This document shows, one piece after another, positions 45,705 through 57,441 of a stretch of DNA of 64,000 nucleotides. The stretch comes from Phytophthora hibernalis (taxonomy: Eukaryota; Oomycota; Peronosporomycetes; Peronosporales; Peronosporaceae): positions 62,001-126,000 of the forward strand of contig JAAKBF010000020.1 in assembly GCA_012656075.1 (NCBI GenBank), read 5' to 3'. The first letter of the stretch is position 1. Every line of letters starts with the position of its first letter. Made by a program: the position numbers and the translations under genes. The notes below the pieces were generated by a model. That model did no database searches. It was not told where the DNA came from and worked only from the letters and a program-made list of their open reading frames with translations.

Positions 45705-46187
45705 ATGAAGATGTCTATCGCTACAATTGCCGTCACGCTTGCCTACCTGGTGTCGTTCGTGTTGGCAGCCGAGCATGTCGAGCCCGTTAACCCCCAAGGC
45801 AACACCGCCATGGTATCTGAGAGCAACACCATCTCGAGCAGTGAAGTCGCGGCGCTCGCGCAGACCATCGAAGACATGATGCCAAGTGCTCCTGATGCTA
45901 TGACGAGTGAATCTCTGTTCAGTACGATAGCTCGTGCAGCCCTGAACCCGACCGTGTTCTCAAACGCTGCGGGTATCATCTCGGCAGCGAGACGTGGTGA
46001 CACTGGTGCGTTGGCCAGCAACGTCGCGGGACTACTGGGTGCTGTGCTTCCGCCTACTCCGGCGACTCCAGTGGTTGCCCCCACTGCAGGCCCTGCACCT
46101 GCGCTCGCACCGTATGCTGCTCCTGCTGTGGCTGCTCCGATGGTCGCTCCTGTAGCTGCTACACGTCCACTTCGGCGTAGTAAGTGA
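45705..46187 (+). CDS. Small secreted protein, paralogue 2
   Basis: 160 residues. The signal peptide MKMSIATIAVTLAYLVSFVL ends near LAA-EHV. Shared with paralogue 1 are PVN.QGN.AMVSES, TIEDMM, LNPTVFSNAAGIISAAR and TGALASNVAGLLGA. The C-terminus is a longer Ala/Pro tail (PAPALAPYAAPAVAAPMVAP) ending RPLRRSK. No cysteine. The two paralogues are in opposite orientation about 5.3 kb apart with three other secretory-pathway genes between them. Function unknown. Confidence 0.85.
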   Translation: MKMSIATIAVTLAYLVSFVLAAEHVEPVNPQGNTAMVSESNTISSSEVAALAQTIEDMMPSAPDAMTSESLFSTIARAALNPTVFSNAAGIISAARRGDTGALASNVAGLLGAVLPPTPATPVVAPTAGPAPALAPYAAPAVAAPMVAPVAATRPLRRSK

Positions 46188-46486
46188 CGCGAAATTTGAC
46201 CATCGGCTTTTCGTGAATGTCCAAGCTGCTTTTGAAACTCGGTAGTCCAAAGCCGCTGCCCGTATGCGTTCATCTTAACTTCTCAAACAATCAACAACTG
46301 CGTTCCATTTCAAACAACAAAAACTTCCTGATCATGTTGCTTGGCAAGCTATCTGGATTATTGATATATGCACATTGGAATGGAATACGAAGCTCCTTAC
46401 ACTGAGCGCACCTGTGGGTCGGTCAGTGGAAGGCGCCACTTGAAAATGGCTTGCGGTCGTACTGCACTCCTGTCCTCGTCGATTTA
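46188..46486. other. Intergenic
   Basis: No supported feature between the secreted paralogue and the 3' end of the aspartokinase gene. Confidence 0.4.
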
Positions 46487-49220
46487 TCAGACGCGGACAT
46501 TCTTGCCATTGAGCGAGTTGAGAATCGTGAGCACGTCACGAAGGACACCAGTGGCGCTAGCAGCGGCACCAGTGCCGGAACCCTTGAGGACCAATGGGTT
46601 GGGGTACTGCAACGAGGAGAAGCCAAACGCGATTTCGTTGTCTTTGGTGAAGTAGGCCGGGTGGTCCTCGTTGATGAGCACGGGCTGAATCTTGGCCTGG
46701 ATGGACGGGAACTTGGACAGATCGATCGAGGCCACGTAGTGGAGACGCTTGCCTTCTGCGATAGCAGGCACGTAGTACTTCACGGAAGGCTTCGTCGTAC
46801 GACTCGAGTCCAGCAACAATATCGTCCACTTCCATGTCATTAGACCACACGATGGTGTCAAGAACGCTCTGCGGGATCAGAGGCTCGAGTTGAACAGCGC
46901 TCGGGTTGAGATGGACACCGAGGGCACGGGCCAACACCACAATCTTGGCAACCATGTCCGTACCAGTGAAATCTTCACGCGGGTCTCTCTCACAGTAACC
47001 CTTGCGGAGTACTTCACCCACAGCTTCAGAAAGTTTCTTGCCCTTCATCACCTCATTGGCAACGAAGTTCATCGATCCACTCAACGAAGTCTCAATGCCC
47101 AGCACACGGTCACCTGTACGCAGGATGTTGCCTAGAGTGTCGACCACCGGCAGGCTTGCGCCGATCGTGGACGTGTACATGAAGAAGGTGCGGCCAGTCT
47201 TGGCGCGGGTGGTAGCCACGCTCTCGCGCGACGAGGTGGGTGGAAGACGGCAGACTGAGCGTGCATTAGAGGCGACAACGTGGATGCCGCGCTCAATGCA
47301 GGCCGAGTAGAGGTCCTGGGTGTTGCCCTGACCAGAGCAGTCAACAAGGATAGGAATGGCCAGATCCTGCAGCTGGTCTAGCTGCTCGAGAGAGGGCGCA
47401 CCGGAGTACTTTGACGAAGCAGCAGTCTGAGGTGCTGCAGATACCACAGCGTTCGTGCTCTTGCAGCCTTCCAGGCGCGTAATAATCTCCTCGAATGTGA
47501 ATCCCTTGGGTTTGTACATGAAGTCACAGCAGTTGGAACCAAAACCAACGATGTTGACGTGCGTTTTGTGCTGGTAGCGGTACAGCTCCTGTTGTTTCTT
47601 GAGTTGACGAATGACACCCAGTGTGATATGATTGCAACCGAGCAGCACCATGTTGGTGACAAGGTAGTCGACGTTGAAAGCATCGTGCACCCGACGCACG
47701 GCCACCTTCGTGTCATTGCCACGAATTACACAACTCAGAGACCGCGAGCTCGTTCCCTGACCGACAGCGAGCACTTCGATGCCAGCATCGGCAAGAGCTC
47801 CAAAGAACTTGGTCTGGTTGTAAGGCACCTTTGATAGGTCCTCAGCCACAACTGAAAGCATCGTCACGGGAGACTCCGAGTTGAGGGGGTCCACTTCGTG
47901 AGACTCAATTTCAGCGCTCAGTTCGGCGTTGATAGCTGCACAAGCCTGTTCCTCAGCACTGTGAGGCACCACTACGCTGATAGCTTGTCCATGAGCACCA
48001 CGGATCGAGAGCCACACGGGAATCTTGAGCTCCTCCAGAACTTTTGTAACGCGAGCACCAATGTTTTCCTGCTGGTGGTCGTTGCTTCCATCCTGGAGAA
48101 TACGCGTCCGAGCTTCAATGATCGCCAAATTCTCTAGAGACGTTGTGCACGTCTCGCGCGTGCCCGAGCGGCCAACGCCGCTAATGTACGTGCCGTGGCC
48201 GTTGGGGTCCATCGTGTTGCGAATGAGCATGGTCACCTCGCCCTTGATAAGCGGCACCATCGTGCGCGCGTGGAACATGCGAGTGCCGTACACTGCAAGC
48301 TCCAGAGCTTCGTGGTGGTTCAAGTGTGAAAGTGCAACGGCGCGGTCCACGATTCTCGGATCCGCCGTCATGACCCCAGAGATGTCTGTGTTGATCAGGA
48401 CGTAGTCAGCCCCTAGGGAGGCGCCCACAAGTGTCGCCGTGTAGTCGGATCCGTTGCGTCCCAGCGTCGTCGTGCGACCGCTACGCGTTTTGGCAATGAA
48501 GCCCGTGATCACTGGTAGCGTGTTGGGGTTCCACTGCTTCGCCAGCGCCTGCAGGTTCTCCTTGGACTCGTCGAAAAGACCTTGGCACAGCCGTGCGTGT
48601 CATCAGTTGTGAGCCAGTCCCGGGCGTCCAGGAAGAACGCTTCCACGCCCGCCTTTGTCAAGAGCTTAGCCACAATTGTCGCGCTGATGCGTTCACCAAA
48701 AGACAGCACCGTGTCCGTAGCTGCAGTTGTCTGCTCCTGCAGCAAGCAGATACCAAAGAGCAGCTCCCGCAGCGGCTTGAAGTGGTCCACAATCAGATCT
48801 GTTAGGTCTTCGTCGTGCTCCACCTGCAGCTCCTTCTGAGTATCATGAGCATTCGTGAGCGTCAAGTCTTGCAGCTTGTCCACGACCTTCAGCGCCTTGT
48901 CTGCGTCTCCCTTGGCAGCGAACGCCACGGCCTCCAGCAGGAAGTCGGTTGTGTGGCCCATAGCAGACACCACCACAGCCAGGACCCGTTCTCTCCTCAC
49001 GGACAATTTGCACCAAGCCGCAAAGCCTCGCGGGGCTGCCCACCGACGTGCCGCCGAACTTGTAGACGTTGCGTTTGCCCTTGCGGTGGTCCAAGTGGCT
49101 GAACTCCGTCTCAGTAGTTGCAACTGCAGAGAAGGAGTCGCCATCCAGAGTCAACGGGTTCTCGAGGATCTCCTTGGGCCAATTGGCGCCGATGAGCATC
49201 GACGGCGACGTGCAGTCCAT
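46487..49220 (-). CDS. Bifunctional aspartokinase-homoserine dehydrogenase
   Basis: About 910 residues from MDCTSPSMLIGAN. The kinase starts with NVYKFGGTSVGSPARL, followed by LAVVVSAMGHTTDFLLEA, SFGERISATIVAKLL, GFIAKTRSGRTTTLGRNGSD and the substrate region YGTRMFHARTM. ACT-type repeats follow (VSIRGAHGQAISVVV region, SVVAEDLS). The dehydrogenase half has VDCSGQGNTQDLYSACIERG, IHVVASN, SLSGSMNFVANEV, YCERDPREDFTGTDMVAKIV and an ending NPLVLKGSGTGAAASATGVL. It catalyses the first and third steps from aspartate to Thr/Met/Ile. Frame breaks lie at 48575-48578 (one base missing), near 48990 and near 46784 (one extra base each). It is head to head with the transporter gene. Confidence 0.92.
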
Positions 49221-49423
49221 CGTTGCGCTTGAAGGGAGCCGTTACAAATGAATGATTGGAGTGGACTCCTGATGGGGATGGGCAGGATTTCCAAGCGCTG
49301 CGATTGGCTGCTTTGAAGCTGAATAAGACATGATTGGATTAAAATTGACAGAGTGGGACCACTGACGTGGCGGCTGAACTTTTTGACAGGCACTGTACTG
49401 ACCTCACTTGAGACTTTGCTGCG
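49221..49423. promoter_or_regulatory. 203-bp bidirectional promoter, AK-HSD / MFS transporter
   Basis: The interval between two opposed start codons contains GATTGGAGTG and GATTGGCTGC words (49255-49264, 49302-49311) and an AGCCAATC word is their complement, so CCAAT-like boxes are possible. Assignment is tentative. Confidence 0.4.
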
Positions 49424-51043
49424 ATGGGAGCTTTGTCCCCTACGACGGTCTCCATTACAGCAGATTCGGAGGTTAAACACAAGAAATTGCAGCTTTCAGC
49501 TCGGGAAAATGCGGCTGTGGAGACGAATGTCGACCGACGTCAAGTGAGGTCGTGGTATATGCACATGGTGCTGATCCACTTGTCCGAGTTCGGAGCGGAG
49601 GCTGCACGAGGACTTGTATTGCCGACGCTGTTTACGTACGTGCAGGAACTTGGTGGAGGACTGGAGGACATTGGACTGCTCACAGCTCTCTTCAGCGTGG
49701 GTCGCTTTTTCTCGTCGTTGTTGTTTGGATGGCTCTGTGACCGCACATCTTTTCGAGTGCTGTACAACGTGGCAGGAGCTTGTGCTGTTTTGGGCAATCT
49801 GCTGTATGTGCTGCCGTATAGTCCGTCCGTGCACAGCAGAACGGTACTCGCATTGAGCCGCTTCGTCATTGGTTTCGGCGCTGGAAATCGAAGTGTCTGT
49901 CGAGCCAACATCGCAATGCTCACGCGTGTGGACCAAAGACTACAGTACTTTACTCTGTTTGCCACGGTTGTATTCCTTGCGTACGCACTGACGCCTGGAC
50001 TTGGAAGTGTCGTCGGAGACACACAAGTTAATGTCGTCGGAGACTTGCTGCAGTTCAATCGCTTTACAGCTCCAGGATTCCTGTTAGTCGCGCTCAATGT
50101 GTTCACAATCATCTTCAACAACCTCATTTACGACGACTCGGTTACGCACGACGATGCTCCTGAATCACCAAAACTGCATATCAACAGCGAGAAGCGGGCG
50201 GACAAAGTGCTGGGAATCGCTGTTGATGACTCACAAAGCAAGGTCGATGCAGTTGCCGAGACTGAGACTGCACCGCCTTGTCAGACAGAAATCATGCCTC
50301 CCATTCTGTCCGACCGTGCGGTGACGGTGGGAATGCTCGTCTTCATTTTCCTAAATTTTAACGTACGCGGCATCCTATCCGTCTTCGAGACTGTCAACGT
50401 GCCTTTGTTCTTGGAGATGACAAACCGCAACACCACAGAAGAGCAGGATTCGGTCGAGGCGACACAGGATGCGTCCACATTTTACCTGGTTGTTGGTCTG
50501 CTTGGATTAATATCGTACGGCTCCGTCCAGGTATTGCTCAAAAAGGTATCCGACGTTGGCTTTCTACTCTTCGGCTTCGCCATGCTTCTCGTTGGCAACG
50601 CAATTTTATGCGCACTATGCGCCGATATGCACGTGAACAACGAACGAAGCGATGACATCGACGAAGATCATACCCAGAACCAGTTTGACGCCTTCGTGGC
50701 CGCGGAAGTTTTCGTGTGGAGTATCGGCTGTCCACTAACATCAGCGGTTGTTGTCTCTGCGTTCTCGAAGGTGCTCGGTTCGCGACCACAAGGCCTGCTC
50801 ATGGGAGTTTTCGGTGCTTCGGCATCAGTTGCTCGAATGGTTCTGCCATTTCTGCCAAGTCTATTGGCATCCTGGCCTTTGCTGTTTCTTGTCAATGTAG
50901 TGCTGTGTGGCATCTGCATCCTTGTGCTTTCATTATATCTGCGATTCATCTCCAGCCAGAGGAGAAAAAGTGGCGATTCATCGGCTGCAGTGACTTACGA
51001 AAGCGTCCAACTCCATTCAAACGGTCGAGAACTAGATGGCTAA
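49424..51043 (+). CDS. Major facilitator transporter, MFSD8/CLN7-like
   Basis: An uninterrupted frame of 539 residues with about 11-12 hydrophobic segments. After a 40-residue soluble N-terminus come HLSEFGAEAARGLVLPTLF and the MFS loop motif GRFFSSLLFGWLCDRTSFRV. SRFVIGFGAGNRSVCRANIA resembles the GxGAGN..V.R segment of CLN7-like carriers. A hydrophilic loop of about 80 residues (50140-50300) lies between the two six-helix halves, and another Asp/Glu-rich loop lies near 50630-50690. Substrate unknown; endolysosomal by analogy with MFSD8, a weak inference. No frame breaks. Confidence 0.8.
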   Translation: MGALSPTTVSITADSEVKHKKLQLSARENAAVETNVDRRQVRSWYMHMVLIHLSEFGAEAARGLVLPTLFTYVQELGGGLEDIGLLTALFSVGRFFSSLLFGWLCDRTSFRVLYNVAGACAVLGNLLYVLPYSPSVHSRTVLALSRFVIGFGAGNRSVCRANIAMLTRVDQRLQYFTLFATVVFLAYALTPGLGSVVGDTQVNVVGDLLQFNRFTAPGFLLVALNVFTIIFNNLIYDDSVTHDDAPESPKLHINSEKRADKVLGIAVDDSQSKVDAVAETETAPPCQTEIMPPILSDRAVTVGMLVFIFLNFNVRGILSVFETVNVPLFLEMTNRNTTEEQDSVEATQDASTFYLVVGLLGLISYGSVQVLLKKVSDVGFLLFGFAMLLVGNAILCALCADMHVNNERSDDIDEDHTQNQFDAFVAAEVFVWSIGCPLTSAVVVSAFSKVLGSRPQGLLMGVFGASASVARMVLPFLPSLLASWPLLFLVNVVLCGICILVLSLYLRFISSQRRKSGDSSAAVTYESVQLHSNGRELDG

Positions 51044-51127
51044 TTTTAAGTGTCTTTAGCAGTATTTGCGATGGAGAATGCAATAAATAACTCAATCAAC
51101 TAGCATTCTTCGTTTCGCGCATTGGAG

Positions 51128-52872
51128 ATGAAGTTGAAAGTAGCTCCGATCTGCGGGCGTGATTATAGTGTCCTGGAAAAGCACGCCGTTGTGGTGAGGA
51201 AATCTCTGTTCGGGTCAAATGATTCCACTTTGCCACCTTGTCGAGGAATCTGCTGGAACCCCTTGACCAGATGCTTGCTGGTGTGTGACGTAGTAAGATG
51301 CTGCGTTTACGCTTACAGTGCAACGTTCAAGCTTGATCAAACGGGGAGCAGAAGATGGAGTTCAACGAAAACGAATCTGTTGCAACCATAGGCAGCCGTG
51401 GCTCAGCGCCAGGCCAATTTATCTATCCTGTTGCAGTGGCTGTGAGCTTGCGAGGCGAAGTCGCTGTAGCCGACGGAAAGTTGAACCGAGTTCAGATATT
51501 TTCTGGGAGTGGTGAATTGGAGCATTTGCTTGGACGCCCCGGCACCGCTCGTGGCGAGTTTCGTGGAATGAGCGACTTGAAATTCGTTCCAAAAGGATAC
51601 TTAGCGATTGTTGATTCTGGTAACCATCGCATCCAGGTTATGACTGCAACGGGTATCGTTATGCAGGTGGTAGGACACTATGGTTGGAAGCTTGGAGAAT
51701 TGATGAATCCGTGCGCTATAGCTGTCAATGGACAAGGTGATATGTTTGTGTGCGATGCAGGAAATAAGCGTATTCAGCGGTTCTCGGGTCGAGGCAGCGC
51801 TGTACTCGAATGGGGCAACCGACGTGACCCCGCCCCAAACTTCAGTACGCTGGAGACAGATGGAGAAATGGCTATCACTGAGCTTTGGCCCAAGGTCTAT
51901 TCTGTTTTCGATACGCCTTGTGACTTAGCAATGGGGGCTCACGGCGAGATTATCGTGTGCGATGCAGGAAGACGCGAGATTTTGATCTTCTCGGACATTG
52001 GGGCATGTCTCCATGTTGTCAATGCACCGAATATTTTCAATCGTGCAATCCAACTGCAGTTGCGATCTGTTCGAACATGATAGTTGCAATTGGTAAGCAG
52101 TTGGTTGGAAAACCTGAGCAGATCATGGATCTTCAAGACAGTAAAGAACCTACTATTGCATGTAGTATTAGCTGTTTACTGGCAGCATTTTCTCCTGAGA
52201 AGCGCGTGCGAGCAGGTCGATTCGATCCTATCCTGTTCACTGCGCTGTTGGTATTGTGTGTTATCTCAACTATCATGACGCACTGCAACTCCGCTTGGTC
52301 ACTCACTACTTTCACCAGGTCTGTCTCCGTCTAAGAAACCAATGGAAGCTTTTTCCGCTTACACCAGGTCAAGCGACTGTGATGAGGTACAATCGAATCG
52401 TGTTGCCTGCTACGGGGCTAGTTGCAGTGGAGGAAGCTTTTCAGAAGTGGGGACTGCGGATTTACAAGCCATCGAACCGTATTCGCAGGCACGTGATGGA
52501 CTTTAAAGCGGATTTTGCAGTGCTCTTAGTACGCTTTATGGTCCCATGTTTTGCTATCAGCACGAAGAGGTTCTCAGATCATTTTTCCTGTTCTATTCGG
52601 CATCTACAGAATCTTCACTTGCAAAGGAAGAAATTGACAAAGCTGCATTTATCGAGATTGTGACGCAAATTGAGGAAGTTCGTTTAAAGTTCCGCACGTG
52701 GGAGCAGTGCACTCCATTCGCTTCAGACTCTATCAAGACTATCGCTGTATCAGCTATGGAGAATATTCCCAGAGCAACTGGAGGGGTGCCGTTGCCCAAA
52801 TCTCTTCAACTTGTCGAGAATGCTCAGCAACACCATCTAACCAAGCTGCTACAAAAATTTGTAACACTGTGA
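51128..52872 (+). CDS. NHL-repeat protein with F-box-like C-terminal region
   Basis: Start at ATG 51128 (MKLKVAPICGRDYSVLEKH). From 51350 there are NHL-type beta-propeller repeats: PGQFIYPVAVAVSLRGEVAV, RGEFRGMSDLKFVPKGYLAI with DSGNHRIQV, LGELMNPCAIAVNGQGDMFV with CDAGNKRIQRF, and TPCDLAMGAHGEIIVCDAG. A segment around 52230-52350 (FDPILFTALL..., YLNYHDALQLRLVTHYFHQ, LRLRNQWKL) resembles an F-box helix trio. The C-terminal 150 residues (YGPMFCYQHEEVLRSFFLFY) are unassigned. Breaks near 51333, 52051, 52255 and 52538 are each fixed by one added base. If the F-box reading is right, it is a ubiquitin-ligase substrate adaptor with a propeller; that is inference. Confidence 0.7.
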
Positions 52873-53349
52873 AAAAACCCCGACAAGACCACGGATAAGC
52901 TTACAAAGATTCGAGTTTGACATGACATAGTAGACTCCATAGCTGATGCAGCGATAGTCTTGATAGAGAATGGACTATGTAGTCTCAGTCGCGGTTCCGT
53001 TTTAATGCCAACAGTTAGAGTTCCGCTGCAAATTTCCGTTAGGTAAGGTGAGTGTCTACTAAGTTATAAACTCAAATATGACTCATTGCAGCAATTGATG
53101 GCTTTCATGAAAGCTATGAGGGATTCCGCTATTCCTGAAGCGTTCTTGGCAAACCAAACAGCTTTTTAAGTTTTCACGCGATGTGAGTGAAGACATGCAA
53201 TCTCCTATTCTTGGGTGGGGTTTTCATCGTCCAAGTCTTGCCATCTACCTCGCTGCACACCGCAAGGTTGGCCATTGTCAAGTTTCATCAGAAGCGGACA
53301 CACGCTAGCTCCAAGTAACAGAACTATAAGCGAAAAGTGATAGATAACC
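52873..53349. other. Intergenic
   Basis: No supported gene. It holds the 3' flank of the NHL gene and the leader of the CDPK. Confidence 0.4.
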
Positions 53350-55638
53350 ATGGGCTGCGCACAATCCTCCGAAGCGATTCGACCGAATATGTTCCAGACC
53401 AAACTCTGCACGCATCACAAGACGCCGGTGCTTGAGACGTATCGCGTTCTGGGTGAGTTGGGCAGAGGCGCCTTCGGTGTTGTTGAAAAGGTCGAAAATC
53501 TCAAGACCCACAAGCACTACGCGATGAAGACTGTTCAGTTCGCGTCGGGCAGTAAGCGCCACGAGTTCGAGAAGGAGATAAACATTCTCCGAGTTCTGCA
53601 CCACCCCAACATCGTGCGCATGCTTGAGACTTTTGAGGACAGCAAGCACTTCTACATCATCATGGAGCTCAGCCCCGGCGGGACGGTAAGCTACTTCGAA
53701 GCATTGCCACAAGTACAATTTCATGCAAATACTAATCATCGTCGTCAATGTGCAGCTTCTTGACCGCGTGAAAGCTCGTGGTAAGAAGTTCCCAGAGGAT
53801 GAAGTGAAGGACATTATTCGCAACCTAGCGTCAGTCGTTCAGTATCTGCATTCGCGCAACATTTGCGTACGATTTCACCTTGATCTTATTCAGTATGCAA
53901 TGACCCTCAACCACTAACATTTTTGTTACGCTTTACAGCACCGCGATCTGAAACTGGAAAACATTCTCATTGAGACCTTGGACAACGGAGGCCACATCAA
54001 GCTTTGCGAGTAAGAAAGCTTTCGACGTTGTATTAATTGTGAATTAGGCTAACGCGTTATTATTCGCAGCTTCGGTGCTAGTACTCTCTTCAAGATGGGA
54101 GCGAGCATGCGCAAGATTTTGGGGTCTGTTGTCTACATGGCTGTACGTACTATACCTTGACAACTTCTATCGGTAGCTTGGAATAACTCTAACCATGTTG
54201 AGATTTGTTCATTGCAGCCGGAAGTGCTTGAAGGAAACTACAAGGAGACGTGTGATATGTGGAGCTTGGGTGTTATCATGGTAAGCAGCGGGAATTTCAG
54301 GTGAAGAACTACCTTCGAGGAGCTAATATCGCTATGCTTTCTACGTTTTTCCATGTCAGTATATGCTACTCAGCAACAAGGCGCCATTCTTCGGCGACAC
54401 TGAAGACGAACTCGTTGATAGCATCTTCGCCGGCGAGGTCTCGTACGCTGGCAAGGAATGGGACGATGTCTCCCTGAAGCAAAGACCCTACTGCGCAAAC
54501 TACTTCACGTATGCACAACTACGTTTTACCATATTGTCCAAAACTACGCTAACCAATACGCCCACTCAATACTTAAACAGACGACTCCGGCAGATCGCTT
54601 CACCGCTGCGCAGGTGCTTACACACACCTGGATCAAGTCAACCGAAACAGCCATTTCTCCTGACGTGTACGTTCAAACCAGATTGTATTATTCATATGCG
54701 GTTCAGTCTCACACCTTTCGTTTGATTTTTATTGCAGCTACGATCAGTTTGCCCCGCGAGTGAAGGCGTTCTGCAACTACTCGCCATTCTTGCGCGCTGC
54801 CCTCGTGGCTGTGGCCTTCTGTATGTCGTCCCACCAAGTATCTCTCCATTCAGCAGTGTACAACGAACTCAATGTCGCCCACGTACGTTGAAAAGTATTC
54901 AAGTACTACCAAACCCAATAACTGATGTAGTTTTGGTCGGTGCAGAACGGCAAATTGACGCTCCAAGAGCTGTACAAGGCACCAGCTCTCGTGCGCTTTC
55001 AACTCGACATGGAGAAGATTAACTCTTCGTACGTCACCAACTACTGTACTGATGTCGATCACTCAGTCTCTAATACTTTGCCATGTTTGCAATGTAGTCT
55101 CGACCAGCAGAATGAGAATGGTATCAACCTTCTCGAGTTTGTAGCGGCTACGTTGAGCCCGGAGGATTTATCGGATGAAGATCTTCTTATGGCTGCCTTC
55201 GACGTTCTCGATCGCTCTCACCGCGGAGCCATCACGAAAGAGGACCTTAAGGCACTTTTAGGTCAGCACTTTGACATCGCTGCTTGCCAAGAAATGATCA
55301 AGAAGGTCGACGCCGACAAGGACGGCAAGGTCAACTTCGACGATTTCGTCAAGATGATGAAGCTTCCGAGCACCCTCCGGGGAAAAGCAGGCAGAACTTG
55401 TTTTGTTCAGAGACGCAGCTCCGATACTGATGCTCGTCGTATTGCTGGAGCTTCTGATGCTGTGCCCGTTGTTACGCGACGTCGGGTGTCGAGCGCTGGG
55501 GTTGCTGGTGATTTGGTTTCAAAAGACGAAGCAGTGCAAAAGATAGAGGCGCTGCGGAACGAATTAGCCAAAGAACCGATCGCTGCGGTGGTGGGGCCCG
55601 AGAAAGTGGAAGTTCAGCTCCCGGAGACGACCGCCTAA
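53350..55638 (+). CDS. Calcium-dependent protein kinase (CDPK), ten exons
   Basis: Exons: 53350-53685, 53756-53866, 53939-54009, 54070-54142, 54218-54280, 54360-54508, 54581-54666, 54738-54882, 54946-55028 and 55098-55638. The MGCAQSS start suits N-myristoylation plus palmitoylation. The kinase domain has GELGRGAFGVV, the VAIK-equivalent Lys in HYAMKTV, HRDLKLEN split across an intron, DFG split by the next, MAPEVLEG and DMWSLGVIM. After the junction segment (YDQFAPRVKAFCNYSPFLR) come EF-hands: a weak first (ELNVAHNGKLTLQEL), LDQQNENGINLLEF, LDRSHRGAITKEDL and a canonical VDADKDGKVNFDDF. A Ser/Arg-rich tail of about 85 residues follows. One base seems missing at 54472-54474 (WDDVS-PEAKTLLRKLLH). 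Confidence 0.93.
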
Positions 55639-56043
55639 GCAAAACTAACACGATTGACCCTATAAATCCAACAAAATGATGCCATTTTCCTGATCCTTCC
55701 TTTCGGTGCTGCTGCGTATGCATCTTGTTTGCACCCACAAATTAAACACTTTTTGAATGTCTAAGCAGTTCCGTTAGCCAACCAATATGATTGCCAGTAA
55801 CGCAGGCATCGCTCGCCATTTTTTCCATTCGGAAAGCTTTAGACCTTCATTTTAGACTTAGTTGTAGACCTTTTGATTAACTTTATTCTGTCGATACCGA
55901 GACTCGATATATTTTCTCCCATTCTGACGTGGCTTCTACAGTAGTGTTTTACTGTTGTCGATGATTTCTGATGCTTTCAAAGCTCAAGAAGGACCCTGCA
56001 AATATTTTGAATAGAAAATGACTCGGAAGGACTCAATGCTCAC
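55639..56043. other. Intergenic
   Basis: No supported gene; 3' flank of the CDPK. Confidence 0.4.
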
Positions 56044-56292
56044 TCACTTGGGAGTCGCTTCAGTTTGCATCTCGAAGAACCCTGTTGTGCCCAGCGGTGG
56101 AGAAATGAAGACTGGGATCATGCAGCTTCCATCCAGGTAAAAGACGCCGTCTTCGGCAGGTTCTCCCACACGACTCTGCTGGCTGGTTCCCAGCCTTCGC
56201 TCTTAAGCAAACGAAGTGTAGACGGACGTTGGGGCCTCGAACATCAACGGAATCTGAAGCAGCGTCACGATACCTGCCTTGGCAACGGCCAT
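56044..56292 (-). pseudogene. Cys/Trp small-protein family, copy 1 (relic)
   Basis: Starts MAVAKAGIVTL, then LMFEAPTSVYTSF, which parallels WFDASTNVCDTF in copy 3. After a frame change, GWEPASRVVWENLPKTASFT parallels GWNPATRIMWRAVPTGSAF. It ends FFEMQTEATPK. The conserved cysteine pair before GW is lost. Several frame changes; a decayed member of the array. Confidence 0.5.
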
Positions 56293-57031
56293 GGTCCAAA
56301 GCTGTCAGAGTTCGTGTGAAACGTGAAAATGACATGGAATCTTCGCTGACCAAAGGATAGAACTTCCCATCGCCACAAATGGGGTGAGGAACTGCATTTC
56401 AATTATGTGGATTGAGCAGGGAAGTTGATGTTATGTTCAAAGGATGTTTATGGTAGCGGGAGCAACGGCACTGGCACTATCATCCAGTTGCAGCACCGGT
56501 AGTCTTGTTACTGGATCCAAAACTAATGTATTTTAATTGATGACGGCTTTGCTCACTACGTGAATAATATGTCCAGAGTACACTGTACAGGACAGTAGAG
56601 TAAGATAGGGTGAAACGTAGATAAAATCATGGCGTATGCGGACGACAAATGCTAAAAGACCGGTGCATCGACGAGTTTCAGTAGGATGAGGAAGGTGTCT
56701 GGGTCAAGTAGCTTGATAAGGGTAATATCTACAGAGCTCAACGAACACGGCCTTAACTGTTGATAAAAATCGAGATTGAATTATGAATTGCATTTATCTT
56801 CTTATCTCTGAGACTTCATCTACCTACTGACGTCTTGTTGCCTTGGAAGAGGGGCAAATCAGTTCGCCGACCCGTTTTCGCTGGCATTGGAGTCCGGTTT
56901 AGCTTCCACAGTCAAATAACTGTTCATCTCAGTTGGAGTGATCTGCACAGCGCCGCGCTCGTTGTAATCGTTGAGGTCTCGCTCACTTCGCCTTTCGTTG
57001 CGTATTGTGAAGTTCCTATCGCCATAAGCGA
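56293..57031. other. Spacer in the Cys/Trp array
   Basis: AT-rich. No gene or repeat recognised. Confidence 0.4.
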
Positions 57032-57330
57032 CTAAATCGAAATCCCCGCCGGGCTGCCGGTGACAACGGCGGTGCCGGACGCTAGCGAAGGGTTCGTAGC
57101 GTAGGCAATTGACCATTTGTAGTTGTCATCCGAGTAGTACCAGATGCTTACAGCAGACGGCACAGCACGCCACAGCACTCGATTCGAATTGGCCCACCCT
57201 CGACAGTGCGAAAACGTCGTACACAGCATCGAACCACAAATCGACGCCTTTCACCGTCTTGACGCCAGCCACAAAGATCAAAGAACCACAGAACCCAAAA
57301 TGACGGATGATGAAGCGTAGTTCCACTTGA
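57032..57330 (-). pseudogene. Cys/Trp small-protein family, copy 2 (frame-broken)
   Basis: Hydrophobic start (FIIRHFGFCGSLIFVAGV) followed by KTVKGVDLWFDA. After a frame change, CTTFSHCRGWANSNRVLWRA and VPSAVSIWYYSDDNYKW follow the family order. The C-terminal IRSLM/YPTKG block seen in copies 3 and 4 is present only weakly. Start codon not certain. Confidence 0.5.
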
Positions 57331-57441
57331 CACGGGTGATCGAGTCACTAGAACGCTGAAGTGTATTACGCCAGTTCATTCTGAGCGCCTTTCGCATTCT
57401 GTTGTAGCTTAATGTCGATCTACTACTTCATGCAAACACTT

